From Kineosporia corallincola (lineage in GTDB: Bacteria; Actinomycetota; Actinomycetes; Actinomycetales; Kineosporiaceae), in the NCBI RefSeq assembly GCF_018499875.1, contig NZ_JAHBAY010000012.1:124001-188000 (forward strand): a DNA stretch of 64,000 bases. Reading direction: 5' to 3'. Below, piece after piece: positions 1 to 10,084 of the stretch. The first letter of the stretch is position 1. Each line of letters starts with the position of its first letter. The notes below the pieces were generated by a model. That model was not told where the DNA came from. It was given only the letters and a program-made list of their open reading frames with translations, and searched no databases. The position numbers and the translations under genes are program-made.

Positions 1-501
1 ATGCGCACGGTCGACCTGGCCCTGGCGTTCCCCTCGATCCTGCTGATCATCCTGCTGGTGGCGGGCGCCGGGGCGGGAACCGGCACGCTGGTGATCGGGA
101 TCGGCATCTCGCTGGCGCCCGGCCTGGCCCGGCTGGCCCGGGCGCTGGCCGCCCGCGAGGCGGCCCGGGACTACGTGCTGGCCTCGAAACTCGGTGGCAG
201 CCGGGGACCGCGGATCATGCTGCGCGAGATCCTGCCGAACATCGCCGGGCCGATGATGGCCCAGGTGATCATGACCCTCTCCGTCGCAGCCGGTTTCGCG
301 GCCGGCCTGTCGTACCTCGGCCTGGGCATCCCGGCCTCGACCCCGGACTGGGGAAACATGGTGCAGGCCGGGCAGGAGTTCATCCTGACCACGCCGGCCC
401 TCACCGTGCTGCCCGCCGCGGCCACCCTGATCTTCGTCGTCGCCTGCAACTTCGCCGGTGACGACCTGCGCGACGCACTCGACCCGCGGGGGCTCACATG
501 A
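1..501 (+). CDS. ABC transporter permease, DppC/OppC type (5' truncated)
   Basis: This is the C-terminal part of an inner-membrane permease of a peptide/nickel-type ABC importer. About 166 residues are present against roughly 280-300 for a full DppC, so the gene almost certainly begins upstream and the ATG at the window edge is probably internal. Several hydrophobic segments are visible. The EAA-type coupling loop (AAREAARDYVLASKLGG, then the LREILPN segment) that contacts the ATPases lies near residues 50-80. Its stop overlaps the next permease start by 4 bases (ATGA), so the two are translationally coupled. The C-type permease precedes the B-type here, the reverse of the usual dppBC order. 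Confidence 0.9.
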   Translation: MRTVDLALAFPSILLIILLVAGAGAGTGTLVIGIGISLAPGLARLARALAAREAARDYVLASKLGGSRGPRIMLREILPNIAGPMMAQVIMTLSVAAGFAAGLSYLGLGIPASTPDWGNMVQAGQEFILTTPALTVLPAAATLIFVVACNFAGDDLRDALDPRGLT

Positions 502-1586
502 CCGCGATCACCCCGGCCACGGCTCCCGGCCCGGGCCTGCTGCGCCGGGCCAGGAGCGGCCTGCCCCGGATGATCGCCCTGCGGCTGCTCACCGTGCCGC
601 TGGTGCTCTGGGCCCTGGCCAGTCTGGTCTTCGTGGCGCTGCGGCTGCTGCCGGGCTCCCCCGCCAAGTCGCTCGCGGCCGGCGGGGCCACCGACGCCAG
701 CGCCGAGCAGATCACCGCGAACGCCGCGGAGATCACCCGCTCGCTCGGCCTGGACCGGTCGCTGCCGGAGCAGTACCTGATCTATCTGCGCGACCTGGTC
801 AGTGGCGACTTCGGCGCGTCGTACTTCGGGGGCAACGACGTCCTCACCCTGATCGGCAACGCGCTGCCCGCGACGATCGAGCTGACCGTGGCCGCGATGC
901 TGATCGCCGTGCTGATCGGCGGGGTCAGCGGCCTGTGGGCGGCGCTGCGCAAGGACACCTGGGTGGACACCGGCACCCGGGCGGCCGCCACGGTCACCTT
1001 CAGCCTGCCCTGGTTCGCCCTGGGTGTGCTCGGCATCGTGGTGTTCGGCGTGTGGCTGGGCTGGCTGCCGGTCATCGGCCGGGTGCCGAACCAGCTGGAC
1101 TACCAGCCGTTCACGAACTTCGTGCTGCTCGACGCGATCCTCCAGGACCGGCCCGAGCTGATCTGGCCGTGGCTGGAGCACCTGATCCTGCCGGCCTCCA
1201 CGCTGGCCCTGTCGACGGCCGGGTTCATCACCCGGATCGTGCGAGCGAGCGTGCTGGAGGTGCTCGGCGACGACTTCGTGCGCACCGCGCAGATGAAGGG
1301 CCTGGACGAGGGCCAGGTGGTGCGCCGGCACGTGCTGCGCAACGCGTCGCTGCCGATCATCACCGTGCTGGGCCTCCAGTTCGGCACCCTGCTGGGCGGT
1401 TCCACGGTCACCGAGACGGTGTTCTCCTACCCGGGTGTGGGGGTGCTGCTGGTCGACGCGGTGCTGCAACGCGACTACCCCGTCGTGCAGGGCGCCGCGC
1501 TGGCGATCGCCCTGCTGTTCACGTTGGTCAACGCGGCCGTCGACGTCCTGTACCTGGTGCTGGACCCGCGGCTGGGAGAGAGCTGA
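498..1586 (+). CDS. ABC transporter permease, DppB/OppB type
   Basis: This is the second membrane permease of the importer, 362 residues and slightly longer than typical DppB (about 310-340). A basic N-terminal tail precedes the first membrane segment (LLTVPLVLWALASLVFVALR). The family feature LPGSPAK follows, and the EAA loop lies near residues 255-285 (VLGDDFVRTAQMKGLDEGQV). It starts in the ATGA overlap with the preceding permease. The next gene, a hydrolase, begins one base after its stop. It pairs with the upstream DppC-type subunit and the two ATPases further down; the substrate-binding protein is not in the window. Confidence 0.93.
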   Translation: MTAITPATAPGPGLLRRARSGLPRMIALRLLTVPLVLWALASLVFVALRLLPGSPAKSLAAGGATDASAEQITANAAEITRSLGLDRSLPEQYLIYLRDLVSGDFGASYFGGNDVLTLIGNALPATIELTVAAMLIAVLIGGVSGLWAALRKDTWVDTGTRAAATVTFSLPWFALGVLGIVVFGVWLGWLPVIGRVPNQLDYQPFTNFVLLDAILQDRPELIWPWLEHLILPASTLALSTAGFITRIVRASVLEVLGDDFVRTAQMKGLDEGQVVRRHVLRNASLPIITVLGLQFGTLLGGSTVTETVFSYPGVGVLLVDAVLQRDYPVVQGAALAIALLFTLVNAAVDVLYLVLDPRLGES

Positions 1587-1587
1587 G

Positions 1588-2267
1588 ATGTCTTCCACCG
1601 AAATCGTTCTCGTGCACGGCGCGGGCGGCACCCCGACCACCTGGTCGCTGGTCCTGCCGATCCTCGAGCAGCGCGGGCACCGGGTCACGGCCGTCACCAA
1701 CCCGATGACGTCGCTGGCGGACGACGTGGCCACCACCACCGCCTGGATCGACGAGCACACCACGGACGACGTGCTGCTCGTCGGCCACTCCTACGGCGGC
1801 GCGGTGATCGGCGGCGCCGGCCTCCACCCGCGGGTGAGGGGCCTGGTCTACGTGGCGGCCTGGGGCCCGGACGAGGGCGAGTCGATCCAGGACATCCTGG
1901 CCCGCTACCCGGTGGCCCCGGTGAACAAGCACATGGTGCGCGGGCCGAACGGCGAGTGGCAGTCCTCCCGCTCGCCGGAGTACTACGAGGAGATCGCCTG
2001 GGACCTGCCGGCCGAGCGCCGCGCGGTGTGGAGCGGCGAGGGCCGGCCCAGCGCCAACGCGATCTTCGAGCAGAAGTCCGGGCCGCAGGCCTGGAAGGAC
2101 AAGCCGCGCTGGTACCTGGTGGCGGCGCAGGACAAGACACTGCGGGTGGACACCCAGCGGGACATGGCCGCGCGGATGGACGCCGTCACCTCCGACGTGG
2201 ACGGCAGCCACTTCGTGCCGCAGGTCAGCCCGCAGCGGGTGGCGGACCTGATCGACGAGGCCCTGGG

Positions 2268-2271
<4 letters not shown>
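1588..2271 (+). CDS. alpha/beta-fold hydrolase embedded in the ABC importer operon
   Basis: This 227-residue alpha/beta hydrolase starts at ATG 1588, directly after the permease stop (TGAGATG); an upstream in-frame extension overlaps the permease and is unlikely. The oxyanion-hole segment VHGAGG is at residues 7-12. The nucleophile elbow GHSYGG follows near residue 65, and the C-terminal catalytic His is in DGSHFVP. The architecture resembles small esterase/lactonase-like hydrolases. It is coupled by ATGA to the first ATPase gene, so it is made together with the transporter. It probably hydrolyses an ester or amide in the imported compound (inference); the substrate is unknown. Confidence 0.88.
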
Positions 2272-3271
<1,000 letters not shown>

Positions 3272-3275
<4 letters not shown>

Positions 3276-4270
3276 GCACCCCCCTGCTGAGGCTGACCGG
3301 CCTGCGCGTCGAGTACACCCGGCCCGGTGGGCGCCGGGTGCGTGCGGTGCGCGACGTCGACCTCGACATCGCCGAGGGCGAGACCCTCGGCCTGGTCGGT
3401 GAGAGTGGTTGCGGCAAGTCGAGTCTGGGCCGCGCCGTGCTGCGCGCGGTGGAGCCGCAGGGCGGTCGCATCGACTTCCTCGGCCTGGACATCACCCACC
3501 TGCGCGGTGCGCAGCTGCGGGCGGTCTGGGCCGACCTGGCGATGATCTTCCAGGACCCGTTCGGCTCGCTGAACCCGCGCCGCCGGGTGCTCGACATCGT
3601 CGCCGAGCCGGTGATGCGGGCCCGCGGCGCCACCCGGGCGCAGGCCGAGGAACGCGCGGGCGACCTGCTCGACCTGGTCGGCCTGGGCCGCGACGCCGGG
3701 CACCGCCGGCCCCGGGAGTTCTCCGGCGGCCAGCGGCAGCGGATCGCGATCGCCCGGGCCCTGGCGCCGTCCCCGAAGTTCGTGGTGGCCGACGAGCCGG
3801 TGTCGGCGCTGGACGTGTCGATCCAGGCCCAGGTGGTGAACCTGCTCGCCGACCTGACCGAGGCCAGCCGGCTGACCTGCCTGTTCATCTCGCACGACCT
3901 GGGCGTGGTGCGGCAGCTGGCCGACCGGGTGGCGGTGATGTACCTCGGGCAGATCATCGAGATCGCCGAGCGGGACGCCTTCTTCGACGGCCCGGCGCAT
4001 CCCTACAGCAACGCCCTGCTGGCCTCGGTGCCGCGGGTGACCCCGACCGCGCAGGTGCGCCAGGCCCAGTTGCAGGGCGACCCGCCGGACCCGGCCGACC
4101 CGCCGCCCGGCTGCCTGTTCTCCAGCCGCTGCCCGAAGGTCACCGACCTGTGCCGCACCGAGCAGCCCGCTCTGCGCGAGCTGGAGCCAGGCCGGAGCGT
4201 CCGCTGTCACTTCCCGTTGCAGACGGCGGGTATTGAAACAACCAAGGAGCACGCCGACATTGATCATTGA
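3272..4270 (+). CDS. ABC transporter ATP-binding protein, DppF/OppF type
   Basis: This is the second ATPase of the importer (332 residues). Walker A GESGCGKS, Q-loop IFQDPFGSLNP, signature FSGGQRQRI, Walker B FVVADEPVSALD and H-loop ISHD are all intact. The C-terminal extension again has a Cys pattern (CLFSSRCPKVTDLC). The start is in an ATGA overlap with the preceding ATPase. The 3' end overlaps the following amidohydrolase gene by 11 bases when that gene starts at TTG 4260, so transporter and catabolic genes form one continuous transcription unit. Confidence 0.94.
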
Positions 4271-5018
4271 CGCCTACAACACCACCCAGGACGTGCGGGG
4301 CCGCTCCGACTACCTGACCGGCGCGAAGCCGGGCGAGAAGCCGCCGCCGTACACGCCGTTCGACCCGCAGCGGATCCTCACCCGGATGGACGCCGCGGGC
4401 GTCGACATGGCGATGGTGTGCTCGCTGGCGCAGCGCATTGAGAACGACTTCCTCATCGACATGGTGAGCCAGCACCCCACCCGGTTCATCGGTTTCGGCC
4501 AGGTGATGCCGCAGGCCGACGACGCCCTGGACGAGATCGAGCGGTTCGCCGCGGCCGGGCTGAAGGGCCTGAAGCTGCACCCGAGCCTGCACGGCTACCA
4601 CGTGGCCGACCACGGCCTGCTCGACCCGGTCTTCGAGAAGTGCGCCCAGCTGGGCCTTCCGGTGCTGATCAACGCGCTGGACGACTCGTTCTGCGCGCCG
4701 CTGGCGATCGAGGAGATCGCCAAGGACCACCCGGGCGTGCCGACGATCATCGCGCACATGGGCGCGGTGTGGAACGTGCCGGAGGCGATCATCGTGGCCG
4801 AGCGGCAGCCGCACGTGTTCCTGGAGACGTCGGCGACGCTGATGAGCGACGTGAAGCGGGCCTACGCCCGGCTCGGCGCCGAGAAGATCCTGCTGGGCAG
4901 CGAGTGGCCGGGCTCGGACTTCGACCTGGAGCGGTTCAAGATCGCCAAGGCGATCCCGGACGAGGCCGACCGGGCGCTGGTCGAGGGCGGGAACTTCGCG
5001 CGGATCCTCGGCCTGTGA
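4260..5018 (+). CDS. amidohydrolase-2 family protein with atypical metal site
   Basis: This TIM-barrel amidohydrolase-2 (PDC hydrolase/ACMSD-like) protein has 252 residues from TTG 4260, which is preceded at 10 bases by AAGGAG (4244-4249). An alternative TTG at 4233 lacks such a site. Family landmarks visible are GLKGLKLHPSLHGY, TIIAHMG and LLGSEWPGSD. The N-terminal HxH metal motif expected after 'IIDA' is absent (IIDAYNTT), the beta-strand-5 His is replaced by Asn (LPVLINA), and the late Asp appears as Glu. So it is either metal-independent or functionally diverged. Its position between the importer and the deaminase suggests a role in degrading the imported compound (inference). Confidence 0.82.
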   Translation: MIIDAYNTTQDVRGRSDYLTGAKPGEKPPPYTPFDPQRILTRMDAAGVDMAMVCSLAQRIENDFLIDMVSQHPTRFIGFGQVMPQADDALDEIERFAAAGLKGLKLHPSLHGYHVADHGLLDPVFEKCAQLGLPVLINALDDSFCAPLAIEEIAKDHPGVPTIIAHMGAVWNVPEAIIVAERQPHVFLETSATLMSDVKRAYARLGAEKILLGSEWPGSDFDLERFKIAKAIPDEADRALVEGGNFARILGL

Positions 5019-5467
5019 GCCCGTCGGACATCGTCCGCGTCGAGCCCCCGCCGTCCATGGGCGCACCGGACGCCGAGCTGCTGGAGCGGGCCCAGGACGT
5101 GCTGGGGCGGGTGTACGTGCCCGGCCGGCACGAGGTGGCGAGCGCGCTGCGCACCGCGGACGGCACGGTCCACACCGGGGTGCACGTGGACGGCTCGGCC
5201 CGGCGCAGCGCGATCTGTGCCGAGGGTGTGGCGATGGGCACCGCGGCCGGCGCCCTCCACGGAGGCGCCGGGCTGGACATCGAGGCCGTGGTCTCGGTGC
5301 TGGTCAAGCCGGCCGGCCGGTTCCGGGTGATCGCCCCCTGCGGGGTGTGCCGCGAGCTGATCAGCGACTACTGCCCGGACGCCCGGGTCTGGGTGAGCGC
5401 GGGCGACGACGTCGTCGCGTACCGGGCCATCGAACTGCTGCCGGAGAAGACACGGAGAACATGGTGA
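5015..5467 (+). CDS. cytidine/blasticidin-S-deaminase-like zinc deaminase
   Basis: This small (150-residue) deaminase of the cytidine deaminase fold starts at GTG 5015 in a GTGA overlap with the amidohydrolase gene; ATG 5058 is an alternative. The zinc-site motifs are intact: CAEGVAMG supplies one Cys and the catalytic Glu, and APCGVCRELI supplies the other two Cys. The flanks VASALRTADGTVHTGVHVD and VAYRAIELLPEK resemble blasticidin-S deaminase as well as cytidine deaminase. It would hydrolytically remove an exocyclic amine. Given its operon, it may act on the imported compound rather than in pyrimidine salvage (inference). Confidence 0.85.
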   Translation: MSPSDIVRVEPPPSMGAPDAELLERAQDVLGRVYVPGRHEVASALRTADGTVHTGVHVDGSARRSAICAEGVAMGTAAGALHGGAGLDIEAVVSVLVKPAGRFRVIAPCGVCRELISDYCPDARVWVSAGDDVVAYRAIELLPEKTRRTW

Positions 5468-6246
5468 GTGAGCTGGAGTTCAAAGGCACCGGGACACCGG
5501 TGAACTGGGAGCGGCTGACGTCGCCGGAGGCCGGTGCGACGGTGGGCCGGACCGACGCGGTGATCATCCCGGTCGGCGCGGTGGAGCAGCACGGCCCGCA
5601 CCTGCCGCTGGCGGTGGACACGCTGATCTGCCAGGCCGTGGCCGAGGGCGTCTCGGCGCTCACCGGCGTCCCCACGCTGCCGCCCGTGACCTACGGGGTG
5701 TCCGGCTCGCACGGCGACTTCCCGGGCACGGTGGCGCTGCGCCCGGAGACGATGATCGCGGTGATGGAGGACCTGATCGACTCGCTGCACGCCAGCGGGG
5801 TGCGGCAGTTCGTGCTGCTGAACGGGCACATCTGGAACAACGGCTCGCTCGACGTGACCGCCGAGAAACTGCGGGTGCGGCACCCGGACTCGCGGGTGCG
5901 GGCGCTGGGCTACGTGACCATGTACCCCGGGCCGGAGGTGAACGGCCGGGTGCAGTTCGGCCGGGGCCTGATGCACGCCAACTTCTTCGAGACGTCGGTC
6001 ATGCTGCACCTGCACCCGGATCTGGTGCACATGGACCGGGCCACCTCGCACGTCGACGTGGACTCGTTCTGGGACTACCGGATGGACCAGGTCAGCGACA
6101 CCGGGGTGTGGGGCCGTGAGGTGCAGGAGGCGAACGCCGACCACGGCAAGGTGGAGTTCGAGCGCTGCGTGGCCACCACCGCCGCGGCGGTCGCCAAGGC
6201 CGTCGCGGAGCCCTGGCCGGACCCCACCCACCGGCCCGGGAACTGA
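5461..6246 (+). CDS. creatininase family amidohydrolase
   Basis: This is a 261-residue member of the creatininase family, two-metal enzymes that open cyclic amides. The metal-binding signature EQHGPHLPLAVDT lies near residues 42-54, and the late acidic ligand is in HANFFETSVM. The usual NGHGGN segment reads NGHIWNNGS, keeping the His but losing the double Gly, so substrate geometry may differ from creatinine. The start ATG 5461 overlaps the deaminase gene by 7 bases; GTG 5464 is possible. Creatininase relatives also occur in mycofactocin maturation (MftE), but no mycofactocin genes are visible here. Confidence 0.88.
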   Translation: MVSELEFKGTGTPVNWERLTSPEAGATVGRTDAVIIPVGAVEQHGPHLPLAVDTLICQAVAEGVSALTGVPTLPPVTYGVSGSHGDFPGTVALRPETMIAVMEDLIDSLHASGVRQFVLLNGHIWNNGSLDVTAEKLRVRHPDSRVRALGYVTMYPGPEVNGRVQFGRGLMHANFFETSVMLHLHPDLVHMDRATSHVDVDSFWDYRMDQVSDTGVWGREVQEANADHGKVEFERCVATTAAAVAKAVAEPWPDPTHRPGN

Positions 6247-6259
6247 GAGAGGAACGATC

Positions 6260-6889
6260 GTGAAGATCTACGACATCACCCTGCCGATCCACCCGAAGAT
6301 GCTGCACTGGGGCCGCAAGCCCGAGGTCGAGGTGGTCGAGTCGCTGGCGAACGGTGACGCCTCCAACGTGACCCGCTGGCGGATCGGCGCGCACACCGGC
6401 ACCCACGTGGACGCGCCCGCGCACTTCGTCGACGGCGCCACCCCGATCGACCGGGTGTCGCTGTACTCGATGGTCGGCCCGTGCATCGTGGCCGACTGCA
6501 CCCAGGTCGAGGGCGAGGTGCTGCCCGAGCACCTGGAGGCCGCGGGCGTCGCCGGGCACACCCGGGTGCTGCTGAAGACCACCAACTCGGCCGGGCCGCT
6601 GAAGCAGACCGAGCGCGCCGAGCAGTGGGTGGGCGTCGGCCCGGAGGCGTCGAAGTGGCTGGTGGCCAACGGGGTCGAGCTGATCGGCACCGACTACATG
6701 ACGCTGGAGCACCACACCCGCACGGACACCTGGGACTCGCACCACGTGCTGCTGAACGCCGGCGTGCTGATCCTGGAGAACGCCGACCTGGACGAGGTGG
6801 CCCCCGGCGAGTACGAATTGGTGTGTCTGCCGACCAAATTGGTGGACGCCGACGGTGCGTTCACCCGCGCCATCCTGATCCAGCGCTGA
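6260..6889 (+). CDS. cyclase family protein (metal-dependent hydrolase, kynurenine formamidase/isatin hydrolase fold)
   Basis: This 209-residue protein starts at GTG 6260, preceded by GAGAGAGGA. The signature is HTGTHVDAPAHF near residues 49-60, the Mn/Zn-binding motif shared by bacterial kynurenine formamidase and isatin hydrolase. DITLPIHPKMLHW at the N-terminus is also typical of the family. These enzymes hydrolyse formamides or lactams. With creatininase upstream and gamma-glutamyltransferase downstream, it fits a chain of C-N bond hydrolyses. The exact substrate cannot be read from sequence. Confidence 0.88.
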   Translation: MKIYDITLPIHPKMLHWGRKPEVEVVESLANGDASNVTRWRIGAHTGTHVDAPAHFVDGATPIDRVSLYSMVGPCIVADCTQVEGEVLPEHLEAAGVAGHTRVLLKTTNSAGPLKQTERAEQWVGVGPEASKWLVANGVELIGTDYMTLEHHTRTDTWDSHHVLLNAGVLILENADLDEVAPGEYELVCLPTKLVDADGAFTRAILIQR

Positions 6890-6911
6890 CCGAGAGGGAC
6901 TGAGCAACCAG

Positions 6912-8408
6912 ATGACGACTCAGGTGGCCGTCGCCGCACCGCACCCGGACGCGGTCGCGGCCGCGCGCTCGGTGGTGGAGAACGGTGGTGGGGCGGTGGA
7001 CGCCGCGCTCGCCGCCGCCGCGGCCCTGACCGTGGCGTATCCCCACCAGTGCTCGGTGGGTGGCGACCTGGTCGCACTGGTCCGGACGCCGGACGGCGAG
7101 GTGCGCTCGGTGATCTCGGCGGGCGCCGCGGCGGCGGGTTTCGACGCGGCGGCGGTCGCCGGCCTGGACCGGATGCCGCCCGGCGGGCCGCTGGCGATCA
7201 CCGTGCCGGGCGTCGTGGCCGGCTGGGCGAGCCTGGCCGGTCTCGGCGCGCGGCTGCCGTTCGCCGATCTCCTTGCCCCCGCGATCGCGCTGGCCGCGGA
7301 CGGCGTGGCGGTCAGTCCCGGGCTGGCCCGGGGCACCCTCGACCGGTTGTCCGTCGTCCGCTCGGATCCGGGGCTCTCGGCTCTCCTGCTGGAGGACGAC
7401 GGGGAGCCCCGCCGGGCCGGGGCGCCGCTCGTGCAGCCCGCCCTGGCGCGCACGCTGACCGAGATCGCCGGGGACTGGACGTCGTTCTACACCGGCCCGC
7501 TCGGGCAGCGCCTGGCCACGGCGCTGGAGGGGTTCGGCAGCCCGCTGCGGGCCGCCGACCTGGCCGCGCACGAGGCCGAGGTGGGTTCCCCGCTGACGAT
7601 GACGCTCGACGGCGTGACCTGGTCGGTCGCTCCCCCGCCGAGCCAGGGGGCGGCGCTGCTGGCGGTGCTGGCCGCCGGGCCGGCCGGCCGGCTGGCCGCG
7701 GCCCGCGAGGCCGAGCTGCACCGCGACGCCCTGCTCGGCGACCCGCGGCTGGGCCCGATCGACGTGGAGGCGCTGCTCGGCCGGGCCGCCCGCCGGGTCG
7801 GGGCGCTGCCGTCCGGTCCCAAGCCCGCCGGTGACACGGTGGCGGTGACGGCCGTGGCGGACGACGGCACCGCGGTCACCCTGATCCAGAGTGTGTTCCA
7901 GACCTTCGGTTCCGGCCTGCTCGACCCGGCGACGGGGGTGGTGTTCCACAACCGCGGCTCGGCGTTCAGCATCGACCCGGCGCACCCGGGCCGGGTGCGG
8001 CCGGGCGCCCGGCCCCCGCACACGCTGTGCCCGGTGATCGCCGTGCACGACGACACCGTGCTGGCGCTGGGCTGCCAGGGCGGCCGGGCGCAGGCCTGGA
8101 TCCTGTCCCAGGTGGCGGGCGAGGCCGTCACCACCACCGACCTGCCCGGGCTGCTGGAGCGGCCGCGCTGGGTGATCGGCTCGCGCGACCTCGGCCTGCC
8201 CGCCCCCTCGCTGCTGCTGGAACCCGGTGTCCCGGAGGCCGTCTCGCTGGCCGGGACGGCGACGGGCCTGGGCCTCGACGTGATCACCTCACCGGCCAAG
8301 CGCGACGACGCCGGGCACGTGCAGGTGTGCCGCCTCGACGCCGGCGGCCTGTCGGCGGCGGCCGACCCGCGGGCCGACGGGGTGGGGCTGGTCGTCGGCG
8401 CGGCCTGA
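6912..8408 (+). CDS. gamma-glutamyltransferase family protein
   Basis: This 498-residue Ntn-hydrolase of the gamma-glutamyltransferase family is most like the cytosolic YwrD-type branch, with no signal peptide visible. The likely self-cleavage and nucleophile Thr is Thr309 in GDTVAVTAV, followed by GTAVTLIQSVFQTFGSGL and the substrate-binding region PGARPPHTLCP. The N-terminal segment VENGGGAVDAALAAAAALTV is typical of the large subunit. It is somewhat short for classical GGT (about 530-580). It may remove a gamma-glutamyl or similar acyl group from a catabolic intermediate (inference). Confidence 0.88.
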   Translation: MTTQVAVAAPHPDAVAAARSVVENGGGAVDAALAAAAALTVAYPHQCSVGGDLVALVRTPDGEVRSVISAGAAAAGFDAAAVAGLDRMPPGGPLAITVPGVVAGWASLAGLGARLPFADLLAPAIALAADGVAVSPGLARGTLDRLSVVRSDPGLSALLLEDDGEPRRAGAPLVQPALARTLTEIAGDWTSFYTGPLGQRLATALEGFGSPLRAADLAAHEAEVGSPLTMTLDGVTWSVAPPPSQGAALLAVLAAGPAGRLAAAREAELHRDALLGDPRLGPIDVEALLGRAARRVGALPSGPKPAGDTVAVTAVADDGTAVTLIQSVFQTFGSGLLDPATGVVFHNRGSAFSIDPAHPGRVRPGARPPHTLCPVIAVHDDTVLALGCQGGRAQAWILSQVAGEAVTTTDLPGLLERPRWVIGSRDLGLPAPSLLLEPGVPEAVSLAGTATGLGLDVITSPAKRDDAGHVQVCRLDAGGLSAAADPRADGVGLVVGAA

Positions 8409-8453
8409 ACCGCCTTCCCTCCCCGTCCCTCTCACGCACCGGAGCACCGCGCG

Positions 8454-10055
8454 ATGCCCGACCTCCTCGTCACCGGCGACATCCACACCCTGGCCCCGCC
8501 CCACGTGATGCCGCCGGTGGTCGAGGCGGTCGGGGTGCGTGACGGCGTGATCGTGAACTGGGGCTCGCCCGGCTGGGTGCGGGCCGAGCTCGGCGGGCGG
8601 GTGCACGAGATCGCGCTGCCCGGAACGGTTCTGCCCGGGCTCACCGACAGCCACGTGCACGTGCTGTGGGCCGGGCGGCGCCGCGACCGGTGCGACCTGG
8701 ACGGCGTGGGCAGCGTGCAGGAGATCGTGCGGCGGCTGGCCGCCCACGCCCGCCGCCAGGGCGGCGGCTGGGTCGAGGCCGACCTGAACGCCGAGGCGTT
8801 CGACCTGGCCGAGCGCCGGCTGCCGACCCGCCACGACCTGGACCGGGCCTGCCCGGGCGGGCACGTCGTGCTCGACCGCAAGGGCCACGACGTGATCGTC
8901 AGCACCGCCGTGCTGCACCGCGCCGGGATCACCGCGACCACCCGCGACCCGGAGGGCGGGCGGATCGTGCGCGACCCGTCCGGCTCGCCGACCGGCCTGC
9001 TGATCGAGCACCCGGCCGCGGCGCTGGTGCGCCGCGTGGTGCCCGCCCCCGACCTGGTCACCCGGATGCGCTGGATCGAGCTGGGCCAGCGCGAGCTGCT
9101 GGGGCTGGGCGTGACCACCGCGATGGACCCGGCCGTGGCCCTGCCCGACCTGGAGGCCTGGGCACAGGCGGCGCGCGAGGGGCGGCTGCGGCAGCGGGCC
9201 GTGGTGATGCCGCTGGGCGGCGACGACGTGACCCCCGAGCAGGTCGCGGCCGCGGCCGGGCCGCTGGCCGCGATCGCCCCGGCCCGGCTGCGGGTCGGGC
9301 CGACGAAACTCTTCCTGGACGGCGGGGGTTCGCTCGGCACGGCCTGGCGCTCGGTGCCGTGGCCGGGCACGAAGAACGACCACGGCAACCAGAGCATCAC
9401 CCTGGACACGCTGCGGGCGCACTGCGCGGCCGGGCTGCGCGGGCACGGCGTGGGGGTGCATGCCGTGGGCGACGCCGCGATCGACGCGGTGCTCGACGTG
9501 CTCGAGGTGCTGAACTGGGCCGGCGACCAGCCCTACCGGGGCACCGGTTTCCACCTGATCCACGGCTACCTGACGCCCAGCCGCTCGGCGCTGGCCCGGG
9601 CGGCCCGGCTCGGCGTGGCGCTGTCGGCGCACCCGGCGCTCCAGTGGTCGTTCGGCACGTCGCTGATCGGCCGGCTCGGCGAGGACGAGGCCGCCGGGGC
9701 GAACCCGCTGCGGGCCTGGCTGGACGCCGGGGTGCTGGTCGGCGGGGGCAGCGACGGGCCGGGCGGGCCGATGTCGCCGCTGTTCGGCATGTGGCAGGCC
9801 CGCACCCGGATGGTGCAGGGCCGCGACGAACCGCTCGGGCCGGCCCAGGCGATCACGCCGCGCCAGGCCCTGACCATGTTCACCACCGGCGCGGCGGCGA
9901 TCACCGGGCAGCCCGGCCACCTGTACCCGGGCGGGCCGGCCGACCTGACCGCGGTCGACGTGGATCCGCTGCTGTGCGACGACGAGATGCTGCGGCGGGC
10001 GCGGGTGCTGGCCACGGTGGTGGGCGGGCAGGTCGCGCACGTTGACATCAGGTAA
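8454..10055 (+). CDS. YtcJ/NfdA-like amidohydrolase
   Basis: This 533-residue amidohydrolase-3 family protein resembles YtcJ and N-substituted formamide deformylase. Metal and catalytic features are intact: HVH in LPGLTDSHVHVLWAG, the strand-4 Lys region KLFLDGGGSLG, His in GVHAVGDAAID and FHLIHGYLTPS, and the late Asp in GGGSDGPGGPMSP. The C-terminal small domain reads PGGPADLTAVDVDPL. The start is ATG 8454 with CGGAG upstream. It is the last gene of the first operon, 45 bases after the GGT gene. A deformylase or deacylase role on an N-substituted amide is a reasonable guess only. Confidence 0.87.
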   Translation: MPDLLVTGDIHTLAPPHVMPPVVEAVGVRDGVIVNWGSPGWVRAELGGRVHEIALPGTVLPGLTDSHVHVLWAGRRRDRCDLDGVGSVQEIVRRLAAHARRQGGGWVEADLNAEAFDLAERRLPTRHDLDRACPGGHVVLDRKGHDVIVSTAVLHRAGITATTRDPEGGRIVRDPSGSPTGLLIEHPAAALVRRVVPAPDLVTRMRWIELGQRELLGLGVTTAMDPAVALPDLEAWAQAAREGRLRQRAVVMPLGGDDVTPEQVAAAAGPLAAIAPARLRVGPTKLFLDGGGSLGTAWRSVPWPGTKNDHGNQSITLDTLRAHCAAGLRGHGVGVHAVGDAAIDAVLDVLEVLNWAGDQPYRGTGFHLIHGYLTPSRSALARAARLGVALSAHPALQWSFGTSLIGRLGEDEAAGANPLRAWLDAGVLVGGGSDGPGGPMSPLFGMWQARTRMVQGRDEPLGPAQAITPRQALTMFTTGAAAITGQPGHLYPGGPADLTAVDVDPLLCDDEMLRRARVLATVVGGQVAHVDIR

Positions 10056-10084
10056 ATCCTGACCGATGACGGGACGGGACACCG

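Noticed and set aside
171-1763. Long open reading frame on the minus strand opposite the permease genes
   Set aside because: Its composition (Gln/His/Arg/Gly-rich, no domains) is typical of antisense frames in high-GC DNA, and strong permease genes lie opposite.
5461-6246. Creatininase gene as part of a mycofactocin cluster (MftE)
   Set aside because: No radical SAM enzyme, small precursor or other mycofactocin genes are present around it.
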